DNA of 8,956 bases, taken from Armatimonadetes bacterium RBG_19FT_COMBO_69_19 (GTDB lineage Bacteria > Sysuimicrobiota > Sysuimicrobiia > Sysuimicrobiales > Kaftiobacteriaceae). A model generated the notes under the pieces. It made no database searches. It worked only from the letters and a program-made list of their open reading frames with translations, and was not told where the DNA came from. This document shows, piece after piece, positions 1-6,735 of the stretch; position 1 is the first letter of the stretch, and every line of letters begins with the position of its first letter. Position numbers and translations under genes: made by a program. The DNA lies in NCBI GenBank assembly GCA_001768125.1, contig MENB01000028.1, forward strand, positions 1 to 8,956. Reading direction: 5' to 3'.

Positions 1-270
1 CAGATCAACGCGTTCACTGCCCGGACGCATCTGGGACAGCTCATCAAACAGGTCTCGGAGAATGGTGCGACCTACGTCGTCACCAAGAAAGGAAAGCCGA
101 AGGTCGTCATCGTGGGAGTCAAGGAATACGAAGACCTCCTCGAGATCCTTGCCGAGCAGCACGACCGGGTCTTTCAAAAGGCGCTCCGGGAGTCGGCGGC
201 CCAGATCAAGAGAGGAGAGGTGAGCAGCATCGCCGCGCTGCGGGCCATCTACCGGAAGCGCCTGCGCTGA
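1..270 (+). CDS. Phd/YefM-family antitoxin, 5' end missing
   Basis: The reading frame is open from the first base of the window and ends at TGA 268-270, giving 89 C-terminal residues. The start lies off the left edge. Visible are an N-terminal DNA-binding half of Phd/YefM type (FTARTHLGQLIKQV, then the strand-forming YVVTKKGKPKVVIVGVKEYEDL) and a charged C-terminal helix (residues about 45-89) of the sort that wraps and neutralises the toxin. In this family the antitoxin represses its own operon and blocks the partner toxin. The last base of its stop codon is the first base of the toxin ATG (TGATG), so the two are translationally coupled in the usual antitoxin-first order. The family call is from motif resemblance plus this pairing. 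Only a few N-terminal residues should be missing, since whole members are roughly 80-100 residues. Confidence 0.85.
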   Translation, partial: QINAFTARTHLGQLIKQVSENGATYVVTKKGKPKVVIVGVKEYEDLLEILAEQHDRVFQKALRESAAQIKRGEVSSIAALRAIYRKRLR

Positions 271-521
271 TGCCCGAGTATGCGGTCGTCCCATCGAAAC
301 GCTTCGAGGACGACTTCAGCGATCTCCCGCACGACATCCAGCGACAGGTCCTCAGCGCCGTCACGCGGATCAAAACCAATCCCCACCGGGGACAGAAGCT
401 CCATGGCATAAGGGTGGGCGGATGGCGGTACCGGGTCGGCGACTACCGGATCCGGTATGACATTGAGGGCTTCACAGTCTATCTGTATCTCGTCCGGCAC
501 CGCAAGGATGTGTATCGCTAG
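270..521 (+). CDS. RelE/ParE-family toxin
   Basis: An 83-residue basic protein, the usual length for RelE/ParE toxins. The N-terminus (MPEYAVVPSKRFEDDFSDLP) forms the first strand and helix. The middle IKTNPHRGQKLHG leads into the hallmark C-terminal sheet WRYRVGDYRIRYDI, and the protein ends in RHRKDVYR, matching the 'RxGDYRIxY...RHRKDVYR' pattern of the RelE branch. RelE members cleave ribosome-bound mRNA, whereas ParE members inhibit gyrase. The basic tail with Arg, His and Tyr resembles RelE-type nucleases, but activity cannot be settled from sequence. ATG is at 270-272, overlapping the antitoxin stop by one base, so expression is coupled. The gene appears intact. It ends 34 bp before the nucleoside hydrolase on the same strand, so read-through into the sugar operon is possible. 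Confidence 0.88.
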   Translation: MPEYAVVPSKRFEDDFSDLPHDIQRQVLSAVTRIKTNPHRGQKLHGIRVGGWRYRVGDYRIRYDIEGFTVYLYLVRHRKDVYR

Positions 522-555
522 GAATCATCGCCGGGACGGCTAAAGAAGTCTCGTC

Positions 556-1482
556 ATGCGTCGCTTCATCATCGACACCGACACCGCCTCCGACGATGCC
601 GTCGCCATCCTCATGGCCCACCGCTGGCCGGATGTGCGCGTTGACGCGGTGACGATCGTCGCCGGCAACGTCCCCGTGGAGATGGGGAGCCGGAACGCCG
701 GCTACACGATCGAGCTCTGCGGCGGGGAGACGCCGGTCTACGTCGGCTGCGACCGGCCACTCCTGCGCGAGCCACACTGGGCCTACTTCTTCCATGGCCC
801 GGACGGCATGGGCGGGATGAACTACCCCGCCCCGAAGCAGTCCCCGAAGACCGAGCACGCCGTCGACGCGCTGATCCGCCTCATCCGCTCGCGGCCGGGG
901 GAGTACACGCTCGTCACCCTCGGACCGCTGACGAACATCGCCGTGGCCCTGCGCCGGGCGCCCGAGATCGCATCGATGGTCAAGCAGTGCTACGTCATGG
1001 GTGGCGCGGCGTGCACCGTCGGCAACATCACCCCGGCGGCCGAGTACAACATCTGGGTCGACCCTGAAGCCGCCCGCGTCGTCTTCCACTCCGGGCTGCC
1101 CATCCTCATGGTCGGATGGGAGCACTGCCGCGATGCCGCCGCCTTCGACGATGCGGAGATGGCACAGATCCGGAACCTCGGCACGCCGTTCGCGCGCTTC
1201 ACTCTTGACTGCAACCGTACCGCCATCCAGACGGCTCGGGAGTGGCTCCGCGACGTCGGGCTCACGCTGCCCGATCCCGTCACGATGGCGATCGCCCTCG
1301 ATCCATCTGTGTGCACGTCGCGGGGAAAGCACACCGTCGACGTCGAGACGACGAGCGACCTGACCCGCGGGATGACGGTGGTGGACCGCCACGGCGTGTG
1401 GAACAAACCGCCCAACGTCGAGGTCTGCTGGGCGATCGACGTGAAGCGCTGGAAGGAGATGCTCTACACGACGCTGCGATGA
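556..1482 (+). CDS. Nucleoside hydrolase (IUNH family), atypical active site
   Basis: A 308-residue protein, normal length for inosine-uridine nucleoside hydrolases, which cleave the N-glycosidic bond of ribonucleosides to give base plus ribose. The calcium/ribose-binding cluster is at the N-terminus: DTDTASDDA (D7, D9, D13, D14; the usual form is DTDPGxDDA), with N38 in VAGNV. Further family motifs are HGPDGMGG (from H81), [11 protein letters not shown] (120-130), and [12 protein letters not shown] (E164, N166). The motif normally written HDP is here PDP (P240-D241-P242): the metal-ligand Asp is kept, but the His that acts as general acid in the classical Crithidia-type enzymes is Pro. The segment VGWEHCRD (187-194) also differs from the common form. 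Substrate is therefore uncertain; purine or pyrimidine ribosides are both possible. AAAGAAG lies about 8 bp upstream of the ATG as a ribosome site. Its stop overlaps the rbsD start as ATGA, placing it first in the ribose operon and supporting a ribose-yielding role. Confidence 0.9.
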   Translation: MRRFIIDTDTASDDAVAILMAHRWPDVRVDAVTIVAGNVPVEMGSRNAGYTIELCGGETPVYVGCDRPLLREPHWAYFFHGPDGMGGMNYPAPKQSPKTEHAVDALIRLIRSRPGEYTLVTLGPLTNIAVALRRAPEIASMVKQCYVMGGAACTVGNITPAAEYNIWVDPEAARVVFHSGLPILMVGWEHCRDAAAFDDAEMAQIRNLGTPFARFTLDCNRTAIQTAREWLRDVGLTLPDPVTMAIALDPSVCTSRGKHTVDVETTSDLTRGMTVVDRHGVWNKPPNVEVCWAIDVKRWKEMLYTTLR

Positions 1483-1874
1483 AGAAGTCCGGGATCCTCA
1501 ACCCCGATCTCATCCAGGTCATCGCCTCGATGGGCCATACCGATCGCCTGGCGATCGCGGACGCAGGCCTGCCGATCCCCGACGACGTGCCCCGCATCGA
1601 CCTGGCCCTCATCGCCGGTGTCCCGGGGTTCCTCCAGACCCTCCAGGCCGTGCTTGGGGAACTCCAGGTCGAGCGCGCGGTCATCGCCGAGGAGATGCGC
1701 GCCCGCAGCCCGATCGTCCATGAGGCCGTCCAGCGGCTCCTCGGCAAGACGCCGATCGACCGGGTGAGCCACGAGGAGTTCAAGCAGCTGCTGCACGGGG
1801 TGCGCGCGGTGGTCCGCACCGGTGAGCAGACCCCCTACGCGAACATCATCCTTCAGAGCGGGGTGACGTTCTGA
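1479..1874 (+). CDS. rbsD: D-ribose pyranase RbsD
   Basis: A 131-residue protein, the same length as the Bacillus subtilis enzyme as I recall it. RbsD interconverts the beta-pyranose and beta-furanose forms of D-ribose; ribose is taken up mainly as pyranose while ribokinase needs furanose. The key residues fall at the family numbering: H20 in [15 protein letters not shown] (proton donor), D28, H98 in VSHEEFK, and Y120 in [14 protein letters not shown] at the C-terminus. The start is the ATG at 1479-1481, which overlaps the nucleoside hydrolase stop as ATGA (4 bp). Longer in-frame starts further upstream lie wholly inside the hydrolase gene and would add a low-complexity Arg/Asp-rich leader, so they were not used. 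It sits directly before rbsA, the classical rbsD-A-C-B-K order. A decameric cytoplasmic enzyme in the known family. Confidence 0.96.
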   Translation: MKKSGILNPDLIQVIASMGHTDRLAIADAGLPIPDDVPRIDLALIAGVPGFLQTLQAVLGELQVERAVIAEEMRARSPIVHEAVQRLLGKTPIDRVSHEEFKQLLHGVRAVVRTGEQTPYANIILQSGVTF

Positions 1875-1900
1875 CCGGCGCGGACGCTCCCCTCCTCCGC

Positions 1901-3379
1901 ATGGAGGGCATCAGCAAGTCCTTCCCCGGCGTCCAGGCCCTGCGGGATGTGCAGTTCGAGGTCCAGGGCGGCGAGGTCCACGCGCTCGTCGGCGAGAACG
2001 GCGCCGGCAAATCCACGCTGATGCGCATCCTCGGCGGGGTGCACCAGCGGGACGCCGGCGAGATCCACCTGCGCGGGCAGCCGGTGGAGATCCCCTCCCC
2101 GGTGTACGCCCGCATGCTCGGCATCTCGATCATCCACCAGGAGCTCAACCAGGTCCCCGCGCTCCCCGTGGCCGAGAACATCTTCCTTGGCCGTGAGCCG
2201 CGCCGGGCGGGCGGGTTCGTGGACTGGAAGACGATGTACGCGCGCGCCAACACCCTGCTCCAGGACCTCGGGCTGCCGATCGATCCGCGGCGGCGCCTGG
2301 GCACGCTCACCGTCGCCGAGCAGCAGCTGGTCGAGATCGCCAAGGCGCTGTCCGTGGAGGCGGATCTGGTGATCATGGACGAGCCCACGGCCGCCCTCAC
2401 CGTCGAGGAGACCGAGCGGCTGTTTCGCTTCATCCGCGATCTCCGGCCGCGCGGCGTGGGTATCGTGTACATCACGCACCGCCTCGAGGAGATCTTCACG
2501 ATCGCCGACCGGGTCACCGTGCTGCGTGACGGCCAGTACGTCGGCACCTACGCGATCGGCGAGCTGACCATGGACGGCCTCATCCGCCTGATGGTCGGCC
2601 GCCAGTTGACCGAGAAGTTCCCGAAAGAACCCGTGGCGGCGGGGGCGCCGGTGCTGGAGGTGCGGGGCCTGACCTCGCGCGGGCGCTTCACGGACGTAAG
2701 CTTCACGGTGCACCGCGGGGAGATCCTGGGGATCGCCGGCCTCATCGGCTCGGGGAAAGCGGCGGTGGCGCATGCGATCTTCGGCGCGATCCCGGTCGAC
2801 AGCGGCGAGATCCTCGTCGATGGGCATCCCGTCACGATCCGCAGCCCCTCGGAGGCCATCGCGCACGGCATCGGACTCGTCACCGAGGACCGCAAGCGTT
2901 TGGGGCTGGTCCTGGGCATGAGCGTGACCGCCAACATCACGCTGCCGGTGCTCCCCGAGCTCGAGACGGCCGGGTTCGTTCGCCGGCGCGAGGAAGCCGC
3001 GCGGGTGACCCAGGCCATCCGCGACCTGGACATGGCGGTCGCGTCCCCCGAGCAGCCGGCGCGCAACCTGAGCGGCGGCACGCAGCAGAAGGTCGTCGTC
3101 GCGAAGTGGCTGCAGACGCGGGCCCGCGTGCTCCTGCTCGTCGAGCCGACGCGCGGCATCGACGTCGGCGCCAAGGTCGAGATGTACCGCCTCATGGTCG
3201 ACCTCGCCCGCCGGGGCGTGGGGATCGTGATGATCTCCTCCGAGCTCCCGGAGATCCTGGGAATGAGCGACCGGATCCTGGTCATGCACGAAGGCCGCAT
3301 CACCGGCGAGTTCCCGCGCGAGACGGCCACCCAGGAGGCCATCCTCGCCTCGGCCTCGGGGAGGATACACCGTGCGTGA
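1901..3379 (+). CDS. rbsA: Ribose ABC transporter ATP-binding protein RbsA
   Basis: A fused two-domain ATPase that powers sugar import with RbsC and RbsB. Numbering from the ATG at 1901, domain 1 has Walker A GENGAGKST (31-39), the degenerate signature LTVAEQQ (136-142) common in this family, Walker B IMDEP (D160, E161) and switch H193. Domain 2 has GLIGSGK (K286), signature LSGGTQ (390-395) and LLLVEPTRGID, where the Walker B Asp is Val (V414; codon GTC at 3140-3142) while E415 remains. Domain 2 has Ser-Ser instead of the switch His, as in E. coli RbsA. The motif MDWK-like WKTMYA and the ending GEFPRETATQEAILASASG are typical RbsA. The ATG at 1901 lacks an upstream purine-rich site and omits about ten residues (PLLR...) that align with the E. 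coli N-terminus. A CTG at 1871 within CTGA, overlapping the rbsD stop, is a plausible true start. Confidence 0.94.
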   Translation: MEGISKSFPGVQALRDVQFEVQGGEVHALVGENGAGKSTLMRILGGVHQRDAGEIHLRGQPVEIPSPVYARMLGISIIHQELNQVPALPVAENIFLGREPRRAGGFVDWKTMYARANTLLQDLGLPIDPRRRLGTLTVAEQQLVEIAKALSVEADLVIMDEPTAALTVEETERLFRFIRDLRPRGVGIVYITHRLEEIFTIADRVTVLRDGQYVGTYAIGELTMDGLIRLMVGRQLTEKFPKEPVAAGAPVLEVRGLTSRGRFTDVSFTVHRGEILGIAGLIGSGKAAVAHAIFGAIPVDSGEILVDGHPVTIRSPSEAIAHGIGLVTEDRKRLGLVLGMSVTANITLPVLPELETAGFVRRREEAARVTQAIRDLDMAVASPEQPARNLSGGTQQKVVVAKWLQTRARVLLLVEPTRGIDVGAKVEMYRLMVDLARRGVGIVMISSELPEILGMSDRILVMHEGRITGEFPRETATQEAILASASGRIHRA

Positions 3380-4289
3380 CATCCTGCGCCGGTTCGGGAT
3401 CCTCTTCGCCTTCATCTTATTGATGGTGGTGCTGGCCTTCCTGAGCGACTCCTTCCTCACCGTGAACAACCTGTTGAACATCGCCCGGCAGGTCTCGATC
3501 AACGCCATCATCGCCGCCGGCATGACGTTCGTCATCCTCACCTTCGGGATCGACCTGAGCGTCGGATCCGTGCTCGCCTTCTCGGGGGCGATCATCGCGG
3601 GGCTGCTGTCGCGCGGGCACCCGCTGGTGGTCGGGATCGGGGCCGGCCTCCTCGTTGGGGGCCTCATCGGGCTGGTGAACGGCCTGATCATCACGAAGGG
3701 CGGCGTGCAGCCCTTCATTGCCACGCTCGGGATGCTCACGATTGCGCGCGGCGCCACGCTCGTCTACACGGACGGCCGGCCGATCACCGGGCTGCCGGAC
3801 GCCTTCGTCTGGCTGGGTGCCGGGGAGATCGCCCGCATCCCGGTGCCCGTCGTCATCATGACGGTCGTCTTCGCCGCCTCCTACGTCGTCCTCACGCAGA
3901 CCGTGCTCGGACGGTACATCTATGCGATCGGGGGCAACGAAGAAGCGACGCGCCTGTCAGGTGTGAACGTGGCGTTCTACAAAACCCTCGCCTACGTCAT
4001 CAGCGGGGCGCTGTCGGCCCTGAGCGCGGTCATTCTGACCGCGCGACTTAACTCCGCGCAGCCGACCGCCGGGATGGGCTACGAGCTCGACGCCATCGCC
4101 GCGGTGGTGCTGGGTGGAACCACACTCGCCGGCGGCGAGGGCGGGATCGCGGGCACGCTGCTCGGGGCGTTCATCATCGGCGTGCTCAACAATGGCCTGA
4201 ACCTCCTCAACGTCTCCTCCTTCTACCAGCAGGTCGTGAAAGGCGTGGTGATCCTCCTCGCCGTGCTCCTCGACCGTCGCCTGCGCTAG
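3372..4289 (+). CDS. rbsC: Ribose ABC transporter permease RbsC
   Basis: A 305-residue, very hydrophobic inner-membrane protein, slightly shorter than E. coli RbsC (about 320). Roughly eight to ten membrane segments can be read, for example residues 8-24, 42-59, 63-79, 84-108, 115-131, 154-173, and four more towards the C-terminus. Conserved permease motifs are GIDLSVGS (60-67), the stretch KGGVQPFIATLG, GRYIYAIGGNEEATRLSGV (the cytoplasmic coupling region that contacts the ATPase), and GYELDAIAAVVLGGT. It forms the translocation channel for ribose with RbsA. The start is GTG at 3372-3374, chosen because it overlaps the last 8 bp of rbsA, is preceded by GGGAGGA (3358-3364) at good spacing, and gives the typical short cytoplasmic N-terminus. 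The gene ends 85 bp before rbsB. Confidence 0.95.
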   Translation: MRDILRRFGILFAFILLMVVLAFLSDSFLTVNNLLNIARQVSINAIIAAGMTFVILTFGIDLSVGSVLAFSGAIIAGLLSRGHPLVVGIGAGLLVGGLIGLVNGLIITKGGVQPFIATLGMLTIARGATLVYTDGRPITGLPDAFVWLGAGEIARIPVPVVIMTVVFAASYVVLTQTVLGRYIYAIGGNEEATRLSGVNVAFYKTLAYVISGALSALSAVILTARLNSAQPTAGMGYELDAIAAVVLGGTTLAGGEGGIAGTLLGAFIIGVLNNGLNLLNVSSFYQQVVKGVVILLAVLLDRRLR

Positions 4290-4361
4290 AATCGAATCAG
4301 GCCCGCGCCCGATTGTTCGTTACCGGGAACTCTACGTACGCTGAATTCGCTCACAGTCCAG

Positions 4362-4367
4362 AGGAGG
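4362..4367 (+). promoter_or_regulatory. Consensus Shine-Dalgarno site of rbsB
   Basis: AGGAGG sits 7 bp before the rbsB ATG at 4375, inside the purine run GAGGAGGGAAGAGA. It is the strongest ribosome site in the window. Binding proteins are normally needed in excess over the membrane components of ABC importers, and this site, with its own 85-bp leader, fits raised translation of rbsB relative to rbsA and rbsC. It also fixes the rbsB start codon. Confidence 0.8.
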
Positions 4368-4374
4368 GAAGAGA

Positions 4375-5265
4375 ATGCGTAGAGCCATCCTGATCGTGCT
4401 TGCCGCCGTCCTCGTCCTGACCGTCGTGCCCCTGTACGGGGCGGCCATGCCCACCGTCGGGTTGTCCATCTCGACCTTGAACAACCCGTTCTTCGTCGAC
4501 CTGCGCGACGGCGCCCAGGCGGCGGCGAAGAAGCTCAACGTCAACCTCATCGTCCTCGACGCGCAGAACGACTCCGCGCGTGAGGCGAGCGGCATCGAGG
4601 ATCTCATCCAGAAGAAGGTCGCGGTCATCGCGATCAACCCGACCGATAGCGACGCGATCGTGCCCACGATCAAGAAGATCAACGGCGCGAAGATCCCGGT
4701 CGTCACCGTGGACCGCGGCGCCAACGGCGGCACCGTGCTGGCCCACATCGCCTCGGACAACGTGGCCGGCGGCGTCATGGCTGCGCAGTACGTCGGCAAG
4801 CGCCTGAACGGCAAGGGCAGCGTGGTCATGCTCGAGGGCATCGCCGGCACCTCGGCGGCCCGGGACCGCGGTAAGGGCTTCAAGGACGGCCTGAAGAAGT
4901 ACCCGGGCATCAAGCTCGTCGCCGTGCAGACCGCCGACTTCGACCGCGCCAAGGGCCTCGCCGTGATGGAGAACATCCTGCAGGCCCAGAAGACGATCAA
5001 CGCCGTCTTCGCCCAGAACGACGAGATGGCGCTGGGGGCGATCCAGGCCATCCAGGCCGCGAAGCGCCAATCGCAGATGTTCGTGGTCGGCTTCGACGCG
5101 ATCGCAGACGCCCTGGCCGCGGTGAAGGCCGGGACGATGGCCGCGACGATCGCGCAGCAGCCCAAGGAGATGGGCCGCCTGGCGGTCGAGGCCGCGGTGA
5201 AGATCATCACCAAGAAGGCCGTGCCGAAGTTCACGCCGGTCCCGCTCAAGCTCGTCACGAAGTAG
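4375..5265 (+). CDS. rbsB: D-ribose-binding periplasmic protein RbsB
   Basis: A 296-residue type I periplasmic sugar-binding protein, the usual length for RbsB. Residues 1 to about 24 are a Sec signal peptide: basic MRRA, a hydrophobic core of about 16 residues, then a small-residue cleavage region near YGAA. No lipobox Cys is present. The mature protein carries the ribose contacts known from E. coli RbsB: STLNNPFFV (Asn and two Phe), INPTDSDA (Asn), TVDRGA (Asp), IASDN, GTSAARDRG (Arg), ADFDRAKG (Phe), FAQNDEMALG (Asn), VVGFDAI (Asp) and ATIAQQP (Gln). With every contact kept, D-ribose is the likely ligand rather than a nucleoside. It delivers ribose to RbsC/RbsA, encoded just upstream. The start is set by the consensus ribosome site. 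A strong terminator follows 15 bp after the stop. Confidence 0.96.
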   Translation: MRRAILIVLAAVLVLTVVPLYGAAMPTVGLSISTLNNPFFVDLRDGAQAAAKKLNVNLIVLDAQNDSAREASGIEDLIQKKVAVIAINPTDSDAIVPTIKKINGAKIPVVTVDRGANGGTVLAHIASDNVAGGVMAAQYVGKRLNGKGSVVMLEGIAGTSAARDRGKGFKDGLKKYPGIKLVAVQTADFDRAKGLAVMENILQAQKTINAVFAQNDEMALGAIQAIQAAKRQSQMFVVGFDAIADALAAVKAGTMAATIAQQPKEMGRLAVEAAVKIITKKAVPKFTPVPLKLVTK

Positions 5266-5280
5266 TCCAGGACCCGCATC

Positions 5281-5319
5281 AGCCCCGCGCGGTTCCACAC
5301 GAGGACCGCGCGGGGTTTT
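5281..5319 (+). terminator. Rho-independent terminator after rbsB
   Basis: CCCCGCGCGGT (5283-5293) pairs perfectly with ACCGCGCGGGG (5305-5315), an 11-bp stem. It can be extended inward by a G-T and a C-G pair, closing a 7-base loop, and outward by two weak pairs. The run TTTT (5316-5319) follows at once, then CTGTCTT. It lies between rbsB and rbsK, which are on the same strand, so it should cut or reduce transcription into rbsK. Confidence 0.88.
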
Positions 5320-5348
5320 CTGTCTTCGCGACGAACACCGGAACACGT

Positions 5349-6299
5349 ATGCCCCGCCTTGCGGTCGTCGGCAGCCTCAACACCGATCTCGTCATCAAGT
5401 CCCCGCGCCTGCCGGAGCGGGGAGAGACGGTGACCGGGGGGGAGTTTGCGACCTTTCCCGGCGGCAAGGGCGCGAACCAGGCCGTCGCCGCGGCCCGGCT
5501 CGGCGCTCAGGTCGCGATGGTGGGCGCGCTCGGCGAGGACGAGTTCGGGCGCCAGTTGCGTGGCGGACTCGAACGCGACCACATCGACACCCGCCACGTC
5601 GCGACGATCCCGGGCACCGCCTCGGGCGTCGCGCTGATCACCGTCGATCCGCGCGGGCAGAACACGATCGTCGTCGCTCCCGGCGCGAACTGGCGGCTCA
5701 CGCCTGCTCACGTGGACGCGGCGCGGGAGGTCATCGCCGGCAGCCGCGTGCTGCTGCTTCAGCTCGAGGTCCCGCTCGAAACCGTCACCCGTGCGGCGGA
5801 GCTCGCCCGCGAGGCGGGCTGCCGGGTCATCCTCGATCCCGCGCCGGCGCCGTCTGCTCCCCTGCCGGAGCGGTTGCTGAAGCTCGTCGACGTCATCAAC
5901 CCGAACGAGGTCGAGGCCAAGGCCCTCACGGGGATCAGCGTGCAGGATGAGCAGGGTGCCCGCGCCGCCGCGGAGCGGCTGCTGGCCATGGGCTGCCGCG
6001 CGGCGGTGATCAAGCTCGGCCTTCGCGGCGTATTCGTGGCCGGCGCGCTCACGGCGGGCGACACGACGCGTCAGACTGTGCCCGGGATCCCCGTCGACGC
6101 GGTGGACACCACGGCCGCCGGAGACGCCTTCGCCGGCGCGCTGGGCGTGGCGATGGCGAACGGAAGGGCGATCCTCGACGCGGTACGCTTCGCCAACGTG
6201 GTCGGGGCGATCTCGGTGACCCGGATGGGCGCGCAGCCCTCGATGCCGACCGGGACGGACGTCGACGCCTTCGCCCGGGCCAGGGGCATCGCGCTGTAG
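5349..6299 (+). CDS. rbsK: Ribokinase RbsK
   Basis: A 316-residue PfkB-family kinase, close to E. coli RbsK (309). It phosphorylates D-ribose with ATP to D-ribose-5-phosphate in the cytoplasm, feeding the pentose phosphate pathway and nucleotide synthesis. Motifs in order: VVGSLNTDLVIK (6-17), where Asn and Asp contact ribose; the PfkB signature FPGGKGANQA (36-45); VINPNEVEAKALTG, the NPNE motif linked to magnesium/phosphate; and VDTTAAGDAFAGAL with catalytic base D259 and the anion-hole glycine before it. The ending SVTRMGAQPSMP is typical of ribokinase rather than other sugar kinases. The ribosome site is weak (CCGGA about 6 bp upstream). It starts 30 bp after the terminator poly-T, leaving little room for a separate promoter, so read-through from the rbs operon may be its source of transcript. 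Confidence 0.95.
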   Translation: MPRLAVVGSLNTDLVIKSPRLPERGETVTGGEFATFPGGKGANQAVAAARLGAQVAMVGALGEDEFGRQLRGGLERDHIDTRHVATIPGTASGVALITVDPRGQNTIVVAPGANWRLTPAHVDAAREVIAGSRVLLLQLEVPLETVTRAAELAREAGCRVILDPAPAPSAPLPERLLKLVDVINPNEVEAKALTGISVQDEQGARAAAERLLAMGCRAAVIKLGLRGVFVAGALTAGDTTRQTVPGIPVDAVDTTAAGDAFAGALGVAMANGRAILDAVRFANVVGAISVTRMGAQPSMPTGTDVDAFARARGIAL

Positions 6300-6302
6300 T
6301 CG

Positions 6303-6732
6303 ATGACGCTGACCCCGCGAGAGCGCGCGACCCTGGCAGCAATCTGCCGCGCGATCGTCCCCGCGACCGACCTCCCGCTCGTCGATCTCATCGACGACGG
6401 TCTCACCGATACTCCCGAGCACCTCCGCGCCCGCTTCCGGCTCCTGCTGCGGAGCCTGGGGAGTCCTGCGGTCGCTCGGACTCAGCCGCCTCGGCCTCTC
6501 GCGATCCGCAGGCTCATGCGGCGCCTCCGCCACACGGCCGCGCTCATCGTCCTCGTCCGCGATCGGGGCAGCGGCACCGTGCGGGGGCTCGAAGAGATGG
6601 CGAAGATCCATCTCGCGGCGGGGGCAAGCGAAGTGTTCTCGCTGCACACGCGGGGGATCCACGTGGACCGCGGGGAGCCGGATGCCGCGGGCCGCTTCTC
6701 GCACGCACCGCACCGCGTTCCGGATCCTGTAG
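6303..6732 (+). pseudogene. Decayed GMC-family oxidoreductase remnant
   Basis: An ORF opens with ATG 3 bp after the rbsK stop. Its first 57 residues, LTPRERATLAAICRAIVPA then ARFRLLLRSLGSPA, resemble the N-terminal segment of large GMC flavin oxidoreductases of the long-chain alcohol oxidase type. The next piece, LMRRLRHTAALIVLVRDRG (71-89), jumps to what is a C-terminal region in those proteins. GLEEMAKIHLAAGASEVFSLHTR (95-117 within this frame) is a later C-terminal segment. The last piece, THRTAFRIL followed by TAG (6703-6732), looks like the family's extreme C-terminus (commonly HRTAxRIL) but is in a different frame. The FAD-binding domain and the catalytic His region are absent, about 430 bp remaining of an expected 1.6-2 kb or more. 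I read this as several deletions plus a frameshift. The original frame stays open to 6920, but beyond about 6655 it is Arg/Pro-rich shadow of the opposite-strand kinase. Family assignment is from remembered sequence patterns. Confidence 0.62.
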
Positions 6733-6735
6733 GCG

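Noticed and set aside
472..1392. Minus-strand open frame of 306 codons under the nucleoside hydrolase.
   Set aside because: It has antisense shadow composition and no motif; the hydrolase on the plus strand explains the region fully.
1853..3757. Long open frame (634 codons) on the minus strand under rbsA and rbsC.
   Set aside because: Its product is rich in Asp, Arg, His and Gly with no domain pattern, and the plus strand here encodes unmistakable RbsA and RbsC. It is a GC-rich antisense shadow.
4290..4314. Small inverted repeat AATCG / CGATT just after the rbsC stop.
   Set aside because: Only 5 bp with a 15-base loop and no following T-run. Such repeats are expected by chance.
4313..4342. 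Possible sigma-70-like promoter TTGTTC - 18 bp - TACGCT before rbsB.
   Set aside because: Each box matches only three of six consensus bases and the spacing is long. It lies in the only AT-richer patch of the gap, so a promoter is possible but not supportable.
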